Positions 1-10,158 of a stretch of DNA of 64,000 nucleotides are shown one piece after another. The notes beneath the pieces were generated by a model. It was not told the DNA's origin. It saw only the letters and a program-made list of their open reading frames with translations, and searched no databases. The first letter of the stretch is position 1. Every line of letters begins with the position of its first letter. This stretch comes from Gautieria morchelliformis (Eukaryota > Basidiomycota > Agaricomycetes > Gomphales > Gomphaceae), in the NCBI GenBank assembly GCA_015179125.1, contig WHVA01000386.1, positions 48,390 to 112,389 of the forward strand. Reading direction: 5' to 3'. Made by a program: the position numbers and the translations under genes.

Positions 1-928
1 GAAAGATCTCCAGTCATACGCATGCAGCCACCCGGTGGCGTTGTGCTCCGGACTCGAGGAACCGTCTTGTTGCAGCAGTTGTCATGGTAGGTCTGAGACA
101 GCCTCCTACCGCTCTTTGCCTCATGCCTGACACTCCTGTGCAGTTCTTCCTGGATAAGGAAGCGAACAACCGAGGGAAAACCAAATGTAGAAGAGAGCGG
201 TCAGATGTGAGAGGCACGATGCAGTTTGGAGCGGTGACCCGATTGTTACGAGTCGGCCATTAACCTAGCGCTTAATTATATCAGGGACGGACGCTCGGTG
301 ATCGGTGATCACTAAATCGTGAGATCAGAATTCGAGCACTACATAGGCAGACGGTCAAGCTGTGCGAGTTCCAAGCTGGAGGTCACCTGAGCCCAGTCTT
401 GCGGGTACTTGTGCGCCAATGGAATTTAGGAGGCTTGAACGTGGCTTTCGGGTCTTCAACTTGGGTTCAGGATGTGCCCAGTCTGTGCCCAGTACAGACG
501 CGCCCTTATTATGCCCGGCGCACACGTGCTCATTCCAAACTGGGCACCTTCGCTCGGTCACCGGTCGCCATTCTATATTTATTCTGCCTGCCCCAAAATT
601 GTTAATAAATATATATTTTTATCTACACTAGAACACGTGACATGTCCTCGTCGCGACTGTTGGGAAACATGGCATCGCCTTCGCCAGGTGCGCGTGAGTG
701 TGCAAGCGGACGATGGTCTGATCAGCGCAAATGAAACCATGATCCAAAGAGGACATACCTTTGGTATAGCCATCGCCGCTCATGGGAGTGCAGTGAGTAG
801 AAGACCGTGCGTCATCTGCTGCAGCATAGAAACCACCGGAGACAGCGAAAGCGGGCAGGCCAGAGCAGCTACAGAGTTAAGGGTCGCCTGCAGCCCCAAG
901 CAGCCAGAGCCGGAACTTAAGCTGGCAG
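1..928. other. No recognisable gene; weak open frames only
   Basis: I see no conserved domain, RNA gene or terminal repeat in this stretch. Several open frames under 190 codons exist on both strands, but they overlap one another and show no motif. It is probably degraded intergenic or old repeat sequence lying left of the LTR cluster. Confidence 0.4.
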
Positions 929-1164
929 CCATCCAGACGCAGTTTACCCAACAGCCGAAGCGAGTAGCAGCCCTAAGAGCAGAAGCGAGTAGCCGTAGAT
1001 CAGTCTATGTGGACACAGGAGACAGCAGCGGCTAGAGCTTCCAGTGTGAACCATCCAGACGCAGTTTTCCTCCAACAGCGTAAGCGAGTAGCAGCCCCAA
1101 GAGCAGAAGTGACTAGCGGTAGCTCAGGCCGTGTGGCCACAGGAGAGAGCAGCAGCTAAAGCTT
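929..1164. repeat. Direct tandem duplication, two units of about 113 bp
   Basis: A unit beginning ccatccagacgcagttt at 929-1040 recurs at 1051-1164 with the same internal string cgagtagcagccc and the same end (gcagc.gctaaagctt type). The period is about 122 bp with moderate divergence. The second unit runs straight into the truncated LTR-G at about 1165, so the duplication lies at a rearrangement junction. Confidence 0.75.
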
Positions 1165-1958
1165 TGAAACTTGACAATGTAACATGCAAGGTGTCACAGA
1201 AAGGTTGTTTAAGTAGCAACAATCCTTTCGCCGGCGAAGGTGCTCCTTCGGAGACCTTCGCTGACAGCACCGATAATAGTATGAAGACTAAGGTAATGAA
1301 GGTGAAGTACGAAAACTCACCAGTGGTGCTTAAGTCCTCCTCTGGTCGAAGATAGGAATCTACAGGAGAGGACTCAAGACAATGGTCACAGTGAGGTCAA
1401 GTCTTGCACAAGGTAGACATATGATAATTGAACTGGGGAATATACATGCGAATGTAGACTACTTATACCGAATGCTCATATGGTGCTAGCGAATAGGAAA
1501 GAGGCCGTATTGTGTCAGGGTTGGATAGGGGTGCGCAGTCGGGATACAAATAGATGAAACACATATACAATAGAATGAAAGAGGAGTGCGAACATGAAAC
1601 GACGGGGAGGAAAGAGGGCGAAGGTACCAAACACACCTTGAGACCTGCATACATGTTACCCTGCACGGACTCTTGGTCTGCTGGGTTGATCCCACACAAT
1701 CTACAGGTAGGACGTCCCGCGAATGCATTCCGGCCATAGGAACACCCAAAGGGGGTTGAGTCGAGAAGATCATGGGACCAGTGATGAACCATCAATCCGG
1801 GTAAAGGATGTCGATCATGTTTGATGGCATGGCTACTGGTGAATGATGCAAGTAGCGAATGGAGCGAAGAGGGAATGGAGCGAAGCTGAGCGAACATGGA
1901 AGAGTGGTGAAAGGGAAGACAGGGATAGCTGGGTACAAGAAATAAATGAGTTATGACA
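1165..1958 (+). repeat. LTR family G, 5'-truncated copy
   Basis: About 790 bp matches the complete LTR-G at 42967-43985 but lacks its first ~170 bp. Shared landmarks are the ttcgccggcgaaggtgc palindrome, the block gataattgaactgggga and the end aataaatgagttatgaca. LTR-G is a gypsy-type LTR beginning TGTCAAGATTGG and ending ATGACA. Open frames on it are chance frames in repeat DNA. Confidence 0.85.
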
Positions 1959-2035
1959 GCCTGCACCTCCTTGTGATTCACTGGGGTTGGCCAGTCCATG
2001 ACACCTGCAACCTTGATGGGGTCCATCTCCACCTG
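1959..2035 (-). pseudogene. Ty3/gypsy reverse transcriptase fragment (about 25 codons)
   Basis: Read on the minus strand this 77-bp piece gives VEMDPIKVAGVMDWPTP followed by NHKEVQA. That is the typical segment just after the gypsy RT domain (V-x-x-DP-x-K-V-x-x-V-x-x-W-P-x-P-x-x-x-K-E-V-Q). It sits exactly between the end of one LTR-G copy and the last ~110 bp of another, so it is a tiny internal remnant left between LTR pieces. Confidence 0.75.
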
Positions 2036-2147
2036 TGAAGAGTGAATGGAGTGAGGAGCGATTGGAGCGAAGCTGAACAAACATGGCAGAGTGTGGTGGA
2101 AGGGAAAATAGGGATAGCTGGGTACAAGAAATAAATGGGTCATGACA
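2036..2147 (+). repeat. LTR-G 3'-end fragment
   Basis: This fragment matches the last ~110 bp of the LTR-G at 1165-1958 (gaatggagcgaagctgaac, then gggatagctgggtacaagaa) and ends aaatgggtcatgaca. Confidence 0.8.
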
Positions 2148-2490
2148 ACTGTATAGTGAAAACTTCAGCGAAGCTAATTCGCCCTGCCCTGCAGTGGTAA
2201 GAGTCCCATTGAGTCCAACCTGCACTGACGCTGCAACTGACACTATCCGAATGCGTCCTGAGCACGTGGGTCTGTCATGGAGTGGGAGTTTAACAGATGA
2301 TGGGTTCTATGATGGATGATGACCCCAACACCTGGGGGCCTGACATGAGTGATGCGAATAGTGAATGCGAAAGCAGTATGGCGACTAATATTTTGGCAAG
2401 ATATTTGCTGTTTTGGGAAGTCGTTTGCTGGTTCAGGAGGTCATTCGCTGTGTGTTGAGGGATGATTCGCAGAATAAATGAATCATGACA
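2148..2490 (+). repeat. Unassigned segment ending like an LTR
   Basis: No coding domain is visible. The last bases (gcagaataaatgaatcatgaca) resemble the LTR-G terminus, suggesting the tail of a diverged related LTR. It contains repeated 'gatgatg' and 'attcgctg' words. Confidence 0.4.
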
Positions 2491-3096
2491 GATAGACGTA
2501 TGATAATTGAACTGGGGAATATACATGTGAATCTAAACTACTTACATTGAATGCCCATATGATATCAGTGAATAGGAAAGAGGCCGTCACGAGTCAGGGT
2601 TGGATAGGGGTGCGCAGTCAGGGTACAAATAGATCAAACACATATACAATAGAATGAAAGAGGAGTGCGAACATGAAACAACGGGGAGGAAAGAGGGCGA
2701 AGGTACTTATATACGAAAACATGCCTTGAGACCTGCATATATGTTACCCTGCATGGACTCTACGTCTGCTGGGTTGATCCCACACGATCTATGGGTAGGA
2801 CGTCCCGTAAATGCATTCTGACCATAGAAACACCCAAAGGGGGTTGAGTCAAGAAGATGATGGGACCAATGATGAACCATCAGGCTGGGTAAAGGAGGTC
2901 AATTGTGTTTGATGGCATGCCTGTTGGCGAATGATGCGAGTAGCGAATGATTGTTCTGCAAATGCGGCGAAGAGCGAATGGAGCGAACATAGAGGCGGAG
3001 TAGTGAAAGGAAAGGGCGAACTCAGGTGAACGTGCAGGAGGAGCAGCGAAGGGGAAATAGGGATAGCTGGATAAGGGAAATAGACGGGTCGTGACA
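2491..3096 (+). repeat. LTR-G, 5'-truncated copy 2
   Basis: Homology to LTR-G starts at the gatagacgtatgataattg block and runs to the terminal gggtcgtgaca. The first ~390 bp of the family consensus are missing. It closely parallels the copy at 1165-1958. Confidence 0.85.
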
Positions 3097-3204
3097 ATTG
3101 GCTTCACGAGTTGTTGCTGTGGTCCTTCCTATTCTGAACCACTGCTCTTCTTGCATCTCCCATGGGAAGGGGACCAGTATGATCGCCTCCTTGGGATACT
3201 CTCC

Positions 3205-3884
3205 TCATATGTGAAAGAATCGGTTTTCAAAAAAGTTGTTGCTCATGGGCATTCCTTCTGGTAGATTTATCAGTGCCCATACCTTTGAGGCTCTTTCTGC
3301 CTCTCCAGGTCTTTTGGTGCCTCTTGGCTCTTTGTACATTCCATTTCTGGAGAAGTGCGCTGGCACATTAAGCTCTTCCACTGACACTGGATCATCCTCT
3401 CAGACGATCATGTTTGGGCATTCTTCAGCCAGAAGCTCTGTAACAGCCCTCTGTATCTTCCCGGTAACCCCATTCCTGTGGGCCAGGGGTCCCAGGGTCC
3501 TTGTGCTGTATACTGTGGCCAGGAAAAGTCTGTACGACATCTCCCACAGCCTGTTGCCTTGTTCCTTGTCAGCCATCATTATCTTCCCCATGTGTTCGTA
3601 AATTCCATCTGGGCATATTTTGTAGTTTCCAGCGACTTCTTGTGGGATGTATTCATCCCACATCGCTGGTGCTGCTTTTGCACAGCCTTTCCCGTTGCTC
3701 TTGGGGGGCTGTAATGTCAGTACATCTTGCCAATCCAAGGCTGATGTCTGGATGGCAGGTTGCGGCTTCTTCTGTTGAAGCAGCGGGTTGTTTTTGGTCA
3801 TTGTTGTGTCAGACTCCATGTCCATGTCTGTAGTGGAGCTTGGAGTTGTCACAATGCTTGAGCTGGTTTTCTCAGCCAGGTATA
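3205..3884 (-). pseudogene. Unrecognised ORF fragment with one in-frame stop
   Basis: On the minus strand a continuous frame of about 220 codons runs from the P450 breakpoint near 3884 to 3205, broken by one TGA at about 3400 (probably a former CGA). The predicted protein is hydrophilic with a Met/Thr/Ser-rich N-terminus (DMDMESDTTMTK). It has motifs such as AMWDEYIPQEVAGNYKICPDG and FSRNGMYKEPRGTKRPGEAE. I recognise no family. The same frame appears to continue past the TGA, which supports a real former gene. It abuts P450 sequence on one side and LTR-G on the other, so it may be captured host DNA or part of an unknown retroelement. Confidence 0.5.
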
Positions 3885-3885
3885 G

Positions 3886-4298
3886 CTTTCCCTTCCCTCT
3901 TGATTGGACTCAATTGACCGTGAATGAAGTAATGAAAGATTGACCCACCAAAGCCTTCTTGCAAGCATTAAATGGAACAACAAGCGCCTGTGTGAAGACC
4001 TGTCGCCAGGTGCGGGCTTTTGTTGTGAATCCTGCCCCTGGCATCCACTCGGGTAGGTATTTCACTGAATTAACCCAAATCAGACCGTTCGAACCGCGTA
4101 CATTCGCTATGCGTACATATTGGGAGAGAGTCCATGAGAAAGGAGCCTGGGTTGAGCAATTCCGACACGGCCTCCATAGCCTGTTCCGCAATTATTATGT
4201 AGGGACAACCAATGGGAAGCACTTTGATACCATAGATAACCTAGAGGTACAATGATGAGATCGACTCAGGATTACAATCAGATGCATTCCATCTCACA
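3886..4298 (-). pseudogene. Cytochrome P450 pseudogene 1, middle exons (detached 3' part)
   Basis: This is aligned by eye to the intact paralogue at 23544-25760. It holds the exon beginning VIYGIKVLP, an intron, then LKYLPEWMPGAGF and the segment ending NACKKAL. Homology stops near 3886, so the I-helix, ExxR and heme-loop exons are gone. The 5' exons lie 17 kb away at 21299-22076, separated by the nested insertion stack. The duplicated sequence catccatgat at 4299-4308 and 21299-21308 marks where the minus-strand LINE entered. The locus cannot encode a working enzyme. Confidence 0.85.
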
Positions 4299-4308
4299 TC
4301 CATGATTT

Positions 4309-4455
4309 TTATTTTATTTTTCATTTTATTTCTTTTCCAATTTATTGTCTTTTGGGGCGTAGCCCTATGTAAGACAGTTCATACAAAGCACCAGTCAACA
4401 TGATATCTCTGCATGTCCTTTAATTATCAGTCTCTGCTTATGCCCCGTGGGCGAG
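4309..4455 (-). repeat. LINE-A 3' end and A-rich tail
   Basis: The minus strand shows cttacatagggctacgcccc, then a purine stretch and AAATAAAATGAAAAATAAAATAAAAA ending at the target duplication. The same 3' motif (cttacatagggc.a.gcccc) recurs at 27010-27057, where it ends another LINE copy. Confidence 0.75.
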
Positions 4456-5366
4456 TGTTTTGGAACCCTTCAAGACTTTGGTGTTATTGCTAACGCCTCT
4501 GTCTATCAGAACGTGTCGTTTACACGACTAGTAGAATACCAGTTCAATGCAGCAGCACAACTCCGGAAATAATTTAATATTTGTACCTTGGTTGCAATCT
4601 GTGTAATAACTAGTCCAAGTTATTACAACTGGAAGGCAATGCGTTTCTTAGCTGCACTGAACAATAAACTAAAAGAGTGTGTAGGTTCAAGGACACTATC
4701 GGGGTCCAAGAGTATTCCTTTTAATAAAGAGGGAATAGGCTCCGCAGGAGAGTTTGTAAGTGGATTGGGTCGACCAACGTCAATGCACTGCAATAACGAG
4801 AGAGTAACATGAAGTGGCTTTCGCGCACAGCTTGACTTGACTTGTGAAAGTCACTGAACAGGAAAATCAACTGAACAGCTCGTCTCGGGTATTGGAGTGC
4901 TAATTGACAAGAAAATCGATTGCCAACCTCACTCTGTAGAGTTTCACCCAGCGTGTTAGGCTAAGTGGCTAAGCAGTAAAGCAACTACGTAACTAAGAAT
5001 AGTTACTCTAAGCAAGAGTAGTATTCTAGTTCGGGTTAGGAACTTAGGTAAGATGTGCAAGTCACACAAGCTGTGTAGGATAGAAGATGGGTAGATTGAT
5101 TGCTCAAAGGGCAGGCAAAGGGCCTCCTTTTATATTGTAATGTACAAGAGCTTAGTAAGCAGGTAGAACCTTCTATATATTAATGGAATGGGGGAAGAAG
5201 CTTGTGGAAGATGGAAGAAAGGGTTGGAAGGAACTGGCTGTTTCCAGGGGACTCTACCATGCTTCCTACCAATCAGAGCTTGATTTCTCAGGAATGACTC
5301 ACTGAAAGGGGTCATGTGCCATAGCACAGCTTGGCTGAGTCATGTACTCCTGACTCACCAAGGTGT

Positions 5367-5606
5367 TGTTAGCGTTAGTGTTAGTAAGCAGAGAACGCAC
5401 GGACCAGGACGCTATTATATAAGCTCGCTAGAATATCGTCGCACCTCAGTGAAACTGCCGTTCACTGAGGTGAGACTTACCTATCGTTGGACAGACAGTT
5501 TACTTACCATATCCCCATAGATAACCTGTCTTTAGGTACTTAACTATATAGATAGTGAAACTGCCGTTCACTGAGATAACCTGTCTTTAGCGCAAAGACA
5601 TTTTCA
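5367..5606 (+). repeat. copia-1 5' LTR
   Basis: It begins TGTTAGCG and ends TTTTCA. It contains a TATA-like box (tattatataag, 5413-5423), a 12-bp perfect hairpin at 5442-5472 and a second copy of the hairpin's loop and right arm near 5550-5572. The word ataacctgtctttag also occurs twice. Confidence 0.95.
5442..5472 (+). promoter_or_regulatory. LTR hairpin with splice-donor-like base (copia-1)
   Basis: Stem CACCTCAGTGAA pairs perfectly with TTCACTGAGGTG around the loop actgccg. The sequence GAG|GTGAGA, a good splice donor, begins at 5470 within the base of the right arm. Equivalent hairpins with different but still paired stems occur in the copia-2 and copia-3 LTRs. Confidence 0.7.
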
Positions 5607-5621
5607 GGTTATGGGCCCCGG
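5607..5621 (+). other. Primer binding site for half initiator tRNA-Met, containing the gag ATG
   Basis: The 15 bases ggttatgggccccgg directly follow the LTR. They are complementary to the anticodon stem-loop of initiator tRNA-Met (..GGGCCCAUAACC..), the mode of priming established for Drosophila copia. The gag start codon at 5611 lies inside the site, opposite the CAU anticodon. Confidence 0.8.
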
Positions 5622-8600
5622 TGATAGTACAGTACCTACCAGCGGCGCAAAGTCTTTTGCAATTCCCAAGCTCGCCCGGGATGGGTCGAACTGGGTAACG
5701 TGGAAGATACAGACGAGGGCTACCCTCGCGGCAAACAAGGGTGTGCTACGACACCTCGATGGCACAGCTCGGATACCAGCCCCGATCCCGACGTACCCTC
5801 CGAACCAGGTCCTGGATGAGGACGAGGAGGAGGCACTCGAGAAGGCAGAGAAGCGTTGGGATGAATATCACCAACGCGAGGCCTTAATTACTGCACAGAT
5901 CTTCACGACAATACCGGACTCACTCTTGATAGAGGTTCGGAAGCTCAGTTCAGCGAAGGAAATCTGGGAGGCGATATGTGCAAAGCACGAGAGTAGAGCT
6001 CTCACGGTCAAGGTCGATATACGGCGCAGGATGTACGAGATGAAGTGTGAGGACGAGTCGAATGTTCGCACCCACCTCGAAGCTCTCATGAAAATGCAAG
6101 AGCAGTTAGCTGGAATGGATGCAGGCCTTACCGACGACGACCTCGTCACCGTGATTCTAGGATCGTTGCCAAAAGGGTACCGACCACTCATCAACGCTAT
6201 CTCGTTGTCAGCTACGCACGCGCAAGTCACACTCACACCCGATACGGTCGTCCAGAGCCTACTCGACGAGTTCGAACGGCTCAAGATTGAGGAGCGGCAG
6301 CTTAAAGCTACCGAGAGCGCACTCACAGCCGCGAAGGGTCGTGGAAAAGGCAGACGCACCGACAGCTCTAACAATGCCGGGAAGTCTGATATTGAGTGCT
6401 GGAAATGCGGTAAAAAGGGGCATATAAAAGCTGATTGTAGATCAAAAGGGAAAAAGGAGAAGGACGGCGATAAAAAGAAGGGGAGCGAGTCAGTAAATGC
6501 TGTGACCGAGGACAGCGAGTGGGCCTTCACCACCACATTCGCCGGTCACATACTCTCTTGGGAGAGTAGCAAGCACAAAGGAACCGAAGTCGATGTCTAT
6601 GACTCGGGAGCCTCGACTCACATGTCCCCAGATCGCCATCGGTTCACCACCTTCAAAGAGATCCCACCCCGAAGAATTGCCGCAGCCGAACAGACGATCT
6701 TCACCGCGACCGGCGTTGGAGACATGCGTGTTGTCATCCCGAATGGGAAAACAACAACCCACATAACGCTGAAGGACGTACTCTATTGCCAGGACTTGGC
6801 ATTCACATTGATATCGCTAGTGCGATGTGATAAAGCTGGATTCGCCGTATTGCTACGCGATCAGCATTGCACGATCCAAGACGCGAAAGGCACGACTGTG
6901 GGCAAGATACCCCTCAGAGATGGACTGTACAAGGTGGAACAGGCACCACCTACAGAATCGGCCAACGCCGTGCAGAAAGTCCTCACCATCGACGAGCTCC
7001 ATCGCCGGATGGGTCACATCTCCCCGCGCGCCATAAAAAGCCTCTTAATCAGAGGCGTCATCACCGGCATTGAGGTAGATAAGAAGAGTGTACCTACGTT
7101 CTGTACCTCTTGCGCGCAAGGGAAAATGACGCGCAAACCTATTCCTAGGGAACGGATAGGGCCGCGAGCTACAAAGCTCGGTGAAAAAATACATAGCGAC
7201 GTATGGGGACCTACCACACCCCAGAGCTACGATGGGAGAGAATACTTTGTCACCTTTACCGATGATTTCACTCGCTGGTCACGCGTCGAACCAATGAAAG
7301 GAAAAGTGAAGTACTTACTTTCTACAAGCAGTACGAGGCTTGGATAGAAACACAGCATGGCGGGAAAGTCAAACGACTTCAAAGTGATCGAGGGGGAGAA
7401 TATCTATCCGAGGAGTTCGATCAGCATCTGAAGTCGAAGGGAATAGTCCGAAGCCTTACCGTTCACGATACGCCCGAGCAGAACGGCGTAGCAGAACGTC
7501 TAAACCGCACCTTGATTGAGCATGCACGCGCCATGCACTACGCAGCCGATTTACCCAAGTTTCTATGGCCAGAGTCCGTTCAGCATGTGGTCTGGCTCAA
7601 GAATTGCACGTCCACTTACCTGTTGGACGGGAAAACCCCCTATGAGCTCATGTTCAACAAGAAACCGGATTTGGCAAACTTACCGGAATGGGGTGCCAAG
7701 GTCTGGGTGCTAAAGGAGGATCGCGGGAAGCTAGACGCAAAAGCTGATGAAGGGCGCTGGGTTGGATATAGCAGGCAAAGTCAAGCTCACCGAGTGTATT
7801 GGCCGGGGAAACAACGAGTGACAGACGAACGCAATATTGCGTTCGACAACAACGTCACCGTTGGTCCAAGCAATGTATCGGCCGAGAATGAAGGGGAGAG
7901 CACACAGCGCAGTCAGCGCGTTGCTCCAAACCAAAATCACGACTTACCTCAAGAAAATACCAGCGAAGAACCAGCTCCGCATCCGCAAGCACTGCAAGTA
8001 GACCCGCTCGAAGGTTTCGAGCCGCCTGAACCTGCAACGGAACCCAAGCAAGGGCGCGGACATAGACTACGCAAACCGTCAGCGTATGTCCGCGATATTG
8101 CTCAGGGCCAGGGCACGAGCTCCGGACGTGCAAACGCACCCGTATATCCGCGTGGCATGCCGATCCCACCCCAAAACTCAGGTGGGGACTCCAGGGAGAC
8201 CGCTGCCATCGCAGCCCTCCAGGATTCCGAGTACCCCGTCGATTGGGACCACGACGACGTCGAACTCGAGGGGGAGTATATGGAGTACGCGATGCTAGCA
8301 GCACAAAGCGTGGGAAATGACCCCAAGAACGTCGAAGAAGCTAGAAAACTCGACGATTGGCTAGAATGGGACGCGTCAATAAAAAAGGAGTTGAAACAGC
8401 ACGAAGAGGTTGGTACCTGGGAACTGGTAGAGCCACCTAAGGATGCGAACATCGTTGGAAGTCAGATCGTTCTCCACTATAAGCACGACGTGAGCGGCAA
8501 CCTTGTCAGCCGCAAAAGCAGGGTCGTCGCCCAGGGGTTCACGCAAGTCGAAGGCATAGATTATAACGAGACCTTTGCGCCGACAGCGAAGCTCTCAGCG

Positions 8601-9911
8601 ATCCGGATCATCGCGGCTCTGGCGGTCAGAAATGATTGGGAATTGGAGCAGACAGATGTGGAAGGAGCCTACCTCAATGCACGGCTGAGGGAGACCATCT
8701 ACATGCGCCAGCCCAGAGGATACGAGGTTCGAGGCAAAGAGAACCACGTATGCCTCCTAAAACGAGCGATCTACGGACTGAGACAGTCCGGGCACGAGTG
8801 GTACGACCACCTGTGCACGATCATGTTCAAACTCCGGTTTAGGAGATGCCGGGTTGAACACGCCGTCTTTTTTAAGCATGAAGACAATAACAGTCTATTT
8901 GTCGCTGCAGACGTTGACGACATGACCATCGCTGGAAGCTCGAGAGAGGTCATCCGCGAGTTTAAGTCGGAACTTAGCCAGGAGGTCAAAATCAAGGACC
9001 TAGGTGACCTACACTGGATGCTAGGCATCGAAGTCACAAGGGACAGGAAGGCTCGAACAATATCGTTCTCGCAGCATGCGTATATTACAAAGATACTGGA
9101 GAGATTCGGACTACAAGATGCAAAGGGCCTATCGACCCCACTCGACCTGCATCACAAGTTGAGCCTAGCCCAATGCCCTGTAACGCCGCGCCACTACGAA
9201 GCCGTCCAGGGAGTCCCATACCGCGAGGCCATCGGATCCCTAATGTACGCAGCCCTCGGAACGAGGCCGGACATCATGTTCGCCGTCACCTTCTTGTCGC
9301 AGTTCATGCAGAATCCAGGACGGCCTCATTGGGAAGAGGTGAAGCGAGTTTTTCGTTACCTGAAAGGAACGATCGACCAGAAGCTGGTGATCGGTGTCAG
9401 GAATCGGTGGACATGGGCGAAACCAGGAAAACAAGAACGCACCGGACTCGAAGGGTTTTCGGATGCCGATGGAGCCTCACAGCACCATCGATATTCGATA
9501 TCCGGCTACGTGTTCACCATAGACGGAGGTGCCGTTTCCTGGAGCTCGAAAAAACAATCCGTCGTCGCGTTATCCACAACCGAAGCGGAATATATAGCTG
9601 CCACTCACGCAGCGAAGGAAACCCTATGGATCCGCATGTTCATCGCCGAAATCGCTCGACCTCTCACACAGCCCGCCACCCTATACTGCGATAACCAATC
9701 AGCGATATCAGTCTCGAAGAACGACCAATACAAGGCACGCACCAAGCATATTGACGTACGATACCACTTCATCCGCGATGTGGTCAAACGCGGCCTGATT
9801 TCCATCGACTACTGCCCTACAACTGACATGCCGGCGGACATGCTCACGAAGGCCCTGCCGGCTCCACAGCTCGCTCGCCTTCGAATGTCCGTTGGAGTGC
9901 GTTCAGCTTAA
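5611..9911 (+). pseudogene. copia-1 Gag-Pol polyprotein, one frameshift
   Basis: This is the retrotransposon polyprotein: capsid, protease, integrase, reverse transcriptase and RNase H. Domains in order are a Gag (UBN2-type) N-terminus, the zinc knuckle CWKCGKKGHIKADC (~6397-6440), protease VYDSGASTHM (~6595), the pre-integrase zinc region ending CTSCAQGK, and integrase with SDVWGP, SDRGGEY and NGVAERLNR. RT follows with VAQGFTQVEGIDYNETFAPTAKLS and the catalytic VDDM, then RNase H with SDADGAS, STTEAEY and DNQSA. One base is missing in an A-run near 7305, ending the first frame at 7347 and shifting into the second frame that runs to 9911. Every catalytic motif I checked is present. A sequencing error in the A-run is a fair alternative. 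Confidence 0.9.
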
Positions 9912-9918
9912 GGGAGAG
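9909..9918 (+). other. copia-1 polypurine tract
   Basis: The purine run aagggagag directly precedes the 3' LTR (TGTTAGCG at 9919) and overlaps the end of the pol stop codon. It would prime plus-strand DNA synthesis. Confidence 0.75.
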
Positions 9919-10158
9919 TGTTAGCGTTAGTGTTAGTAAGCAGAGAACGCACGGACCAGGACACTATTATATAAGCTCGCTAGAATATCGTCGCACCTCA
10001 GTGAAACTGCCGTTCACTGAGGTGAGACTTACCTATCGTTGGACAGACAGTTTACTTACCATATCCCCATAGATAACCTGTCTTTAGGTACTTAACTATA
10101 TAGATAGTGAAACTGCCGTTCACTGAGATAACCTGTCTTTAGCGCAAAGACATTTTCA
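9919..10158 (+). repeat. copia-1 3' LTR
   Basis: It matches the 5' LTR at 239 of 240 positions by eye and is followed at once by the target duplication ggtgt. Confidence 0.95.

Larger units (their letters stand above)
5367..10158 (+). mobile_element. copia-1: nearly intact young Ty1/copia element
   Basis: The element has 240-bp LTRs at 5367-5606 and 9919-10158, a perfect target duplication ggtgt (5362-5366 and 10159-10163), a primer binding site at 5607, one long gag-pol frame and a purine tract before the 3' LTR. I found a single LTR difference (g/a in the ggaccaggac.ctatt segment), so insertion was recent. One frameshift breaks the polyprotein. It lies inside solo LTR-X1, making it the youngest layer of the nest. 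Confidence 0.95.

Noticed and set aside
472-1035. 187-codon open frame on the plus strand
   Set aside because: No domain. It covers the first unit of the tandem duplication and its codons do not look selected.
1463-2143. 226-codon minus-strand open frame
   Set aside because: It lies almost wholly in LTR-G sequence; only a 25-codon gypsy RT crumb within it is meaningful.
5868-6536. 222-codon minus-strand frame opposite copia-1 gag
   Set aside because: It is a shadow of the gag-pol coding strand and has no independent motif.
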